7,588 nt of DNA from the NCBI GenBank assembly GCA_947259475.1, contig CAMYLW010000130.1:1-7588 (forward strand). The letters are read 5' to 3'. The notes under the pieces are model-generated. The model did no database searches, was not told the origin of the DNA, and saw nothing but the letters and a program-made list of their open reading frames with translations. The position numbers were made by a program, and so were the translations under genes. Origin of the DNA: Thermodesulfobacteriota bacterium. GTDB taxonomy: Bacteria > Desulfobacterota > Syntrophobacteria > BM002. This document shows, in pieces, positions 5,895 to 7,588 of the stretch. Within the stretch, counting starts at the first letter, position 1; the number at the start of each line of letters is the position of its first letter.

Positions 5895-7571
5895 ATGCTG
5901 AGGCTGAAATCCAGATCCTCGAGCGGGAATTTTTCCCCAAAAACCAGGAAGAACAACCTCAAAAGAATGCAGAAGGAGGAGTTCGACCTTGTCGTGATTG
6001 GGGGAGGTATTACCGGGGCTGCCATAGCGCGAGACGCTGCCATGCGCGGCATGAAAGTAGCCCTCATAGAAAAGGCGGACTTTGCCAGCGGCACCAGCAG
6101 CAAGTCTTCCAAGCTGATACACGGCGGATTGCGTTATCTGCAACAATTGGACATTGGTTTGGTGAAGGAATCTTTATCCGAGCGGGAGAAACTTCTCCAC
6201 CTGGCCCCGAACCTGGTGCATTCCGCCCCCTTTCTGATCCCAATCTACTCAGGCTGGAAAAAGCGGCTCGAAATGCATATCGGGCTATTCGGCTACGACC
6301 TTTTGGCAAGCGATAGCTCTTTAGGGCGTCACCGCAACCTGTCGCCTGAGGAACTTTTGCATGAAGAACCTTTACTGCGGAAGGAAAATCTCTCCGGGGG
6401 GTTTATCTATTACGACTGTCTGGTAAATGATGCCCGCCTTACCCTGGTCACGGTCAAATCAGCCCACGAGTACGGTGCCGTGGTGGCCAATTACACTCAG
6501 GCAATAGGGCTTGACATTGGCAAGGAGCCTTTCAATGCAGTAAAGTTCCGTGAGGTAATGAAAGGCAAAGAAGGGGTGATTCGCGCCCGAGTTGTAGTGG
6601 TTGCTGCTGGACCTTGGACGGGAGAACTGTTCAAACTCCACTCCGAACCCGGCCCTGCTATACGACCGACCAAAGGTGTTCATCTGGTCTTTCCTGAAAG
6701 CCGACTCAAAGTAAACAAAGTGCTGGCTGTGCCCACTACGGACGAACGCTTAGTATTTGTGGTACCTCTCGAACAGTTTACTTATGTGGGAACCACTGAT
6801 ACTGATTATACCGACTCGCTGGATAAGATCTTGGTGCAGGCTGCCGACGTCGAATACCTTCTCGATGTACTGAACCATTGTTTCCCATCAGTCAATCTTG
6901 GCCCAGACGATATAGTGTCTTCTTGGGCTGGTCTCAGACCCTTGATAATGGAGGAGGGTGATCCCTCAAAGGTCAGCCGTGATCACTATATCGATTTATA
7001 CGATGAAGGACTTGCGGTCATTGCCGGAGGTAAGCTCACAACCCACCGCACCATGGCACAAGACCTGATTGATCAAGTGCTGGAGCGCTATGCACATCGG
7101 CTGGAGGGTGGATTTCAGACCTGCACTACGGACGAGGTGCCGCTGACGGGTGGGGAGATGATCGATTTTCCCTCCTATCTCAGAGCCCAATCCCTTGGTC
7201 TCAAGTCCAGATGGGGGTTATCTTTGACGAGTATAGAGCACCTGATCCACAGTTACGGTCGGAATCACATGGACATCCTGGCTCTGGGTTTGAGTGATCG
7301 GAAACTCTTGGAACAATTGGGGCCAGGCTCTCGGGTAATCAAAGCCCAGGTCATTTATGGGGTAGAGGATGAGATGGCCCTCACCCTGGAAGACTTCATG
7401 AGCAGGCGAACAGATCTGTTGCACTTCAACGGCGGAGGTGGATTGGAGGTGGTCGCAGCCAAACTCATGGGCAAAACCCTTGGGTGGAGCCGCGCCCGCC
7501 GCCAAGCTGAAATCAGAAAATACCGGCAAACTGTCCAGGAAATGTTTCATTTTAAATCAGGCTTGTCATAG
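5895..7571 (+). CDS. glpD: FAD-dependent glycerol-3-phosphate dehydrogenase
   Basis: A 558-aa flavoprotein that oxidises sn-glycerol 3-phosphate to dihydroxyacetone phosphate and passes electrons to quinone at the inner face of the cytoplasmic membrane. The DAO domain begins with GGGITGAAIARDAA (36-49), then FASGTSSKSSKLIHGGLRY (63-81), whose Arg80-Tyr81 match the GlpD substrate pocket. Further family sites are KGVHLVFP (260-267), SWAGLRPL (343-350) and GGKLTTHR (378-385). The C-terminal part from about 410 is the helical DAO_C domain, with YGVEDEMALTLEDFMSRR (488-505). There is no [2Fe-2S] BFD-type domain, so this is the GlpD form and not GlpA. The strong Shine-Dalgarno site gives a basic 24-residue extension before the core; starting at 5967 would give 534 aa. 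No glycerol kinase or facilitator is seen beside it. The downstream region ends with the window. Confidence 0.95.
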   Translation: MLRLKSRSSSGNFSPKTRKNNLKRMQKEEFDLVVIGGGITGAAIARDAAMRGMKVALIEKADFASGTSSKSSKLIHGGLRYLQQLDIGLVKESLSEREKLLHLAPNLVHSAPFLIPIYSGWKKRLEMHIGLFGYDLLASDSSLGRHRNLSPEELLHEEPLLRKENLSGGFIYYDCLVNDARLTLVTVKSAHEYGAVVANYTQAIGLDIGKEPFNAVKFREVMKGKEGVIRARVVVVAAGPWTGELFKLHSEPGPAIRPTKGVHLVFPESRLKVNKVLAVPTTDERLVFVVPLEQFTYVGTTDTDYTDSLDKILVQAADVEYLLDVLNHCFPSVNLGPDDIVSSWAGLRPLIMEEGDPSKVSRDHYIDLYDEGLAVIAGGKLTTHRTMAQDLIDQVLERYAHRLEGGFQTCTTDEVPLTGGEMIDFPSYLRAQSLGLKSRWGLSLTSIEHLIHSYGRNHMDILALGLSDRKLLEQLGPGSRVIKAQVIYGVEDEMALTLEDFMSRRTDLLHFNGGGGLEVVAAKLMGKTLGWSRARRQAEIRKYRQTVQEMFHFKSGLS

Positions 7572-7588
7572 TTAGCGCTAGGGATATT

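Overview
The window is a stretch of bacterial chromosome of moderate GC content, with AT-rich gaps between genes. It holds six confident genes, all for core carbon metabolism, redox, membrane or signalling functions, plus one doubtful small ORF. It contains no rRNA or tRNA gene, no CRISPR array, no transposase and no phage gene. The taxonomy cannot be fixed from the sequence. Strong Shine-Dalgarno sites, a PilZ-type protein, the long (about 370 aa) bacterial transaldolase, the short 6-phosphogluconate dehydrogenase and repeat-laden gaps would suit an uncultured Desulfobacterota- or Chloroflexota-like bacterium; this is an inference with low confidence.

Layout. A PilZ-like protein is encoded on the plus strand at 55-462. 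A strong hairpin at 591-630 works as a two-way terminator between it and a leftward gene series. Read on the minus strand from right to left, that series is transaldolase (5581-4457), a MerA/dihydrolipoamide-dehydrogenase-like flavoprotein disulfide oxidoreductase (4329-2881), a short-form decarboxylating 6-phosphogluconate dehydrogenase (2684-1773) and a TVP38/TMEM64 (DedA-like) membrane protein (1370-672). The gaps between these genes are 127, 196 and 402 bases. The two larger ones carry short repeats: a five-copy 7-bp tandem repeat (2844-2878), a large imperfect AT-rich palindrome (about 1600-1743) and a GTGTCAGG-type direct repeat (1501-1524). On the right, divergent from transaldolase, an FAD-dependent glycerol-3-phosphate dehydrogenase (5895-7571) runs rightward, preceded by a doubtful 78-aa ORF (5657-5893).

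How they may work together. Transaldolase and 6-phosphogluconate dehydrogenase belong to the non-oxidative and oxidative pentose phosphate branches. GlpD feeds glycerol 3-phosphate into the triose phosphate pool and passes electrons to quinone. The flavoprotein and the TVP38 protein belong to families that also occur fused in one polypeptide in other bacteria, so their shared locus suggests a membrane-linked redox role that has not been worked out. No glucose-6-phosphate dehydrogenase, transketolase or glycerol kinase is present in the window.

In four genes a good Shine-Dalgarno site points to a start downstream of the longest possible ORF; those starts are used here. I do not see a clearly new multi-gene system. 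The most interesting points are the oxidoreductase/TVP38 pairing, tyrosine at the usual active-site histidine position of the oxidoreductase, the repeat-filled gaps and the unexplained ORF before glpD.
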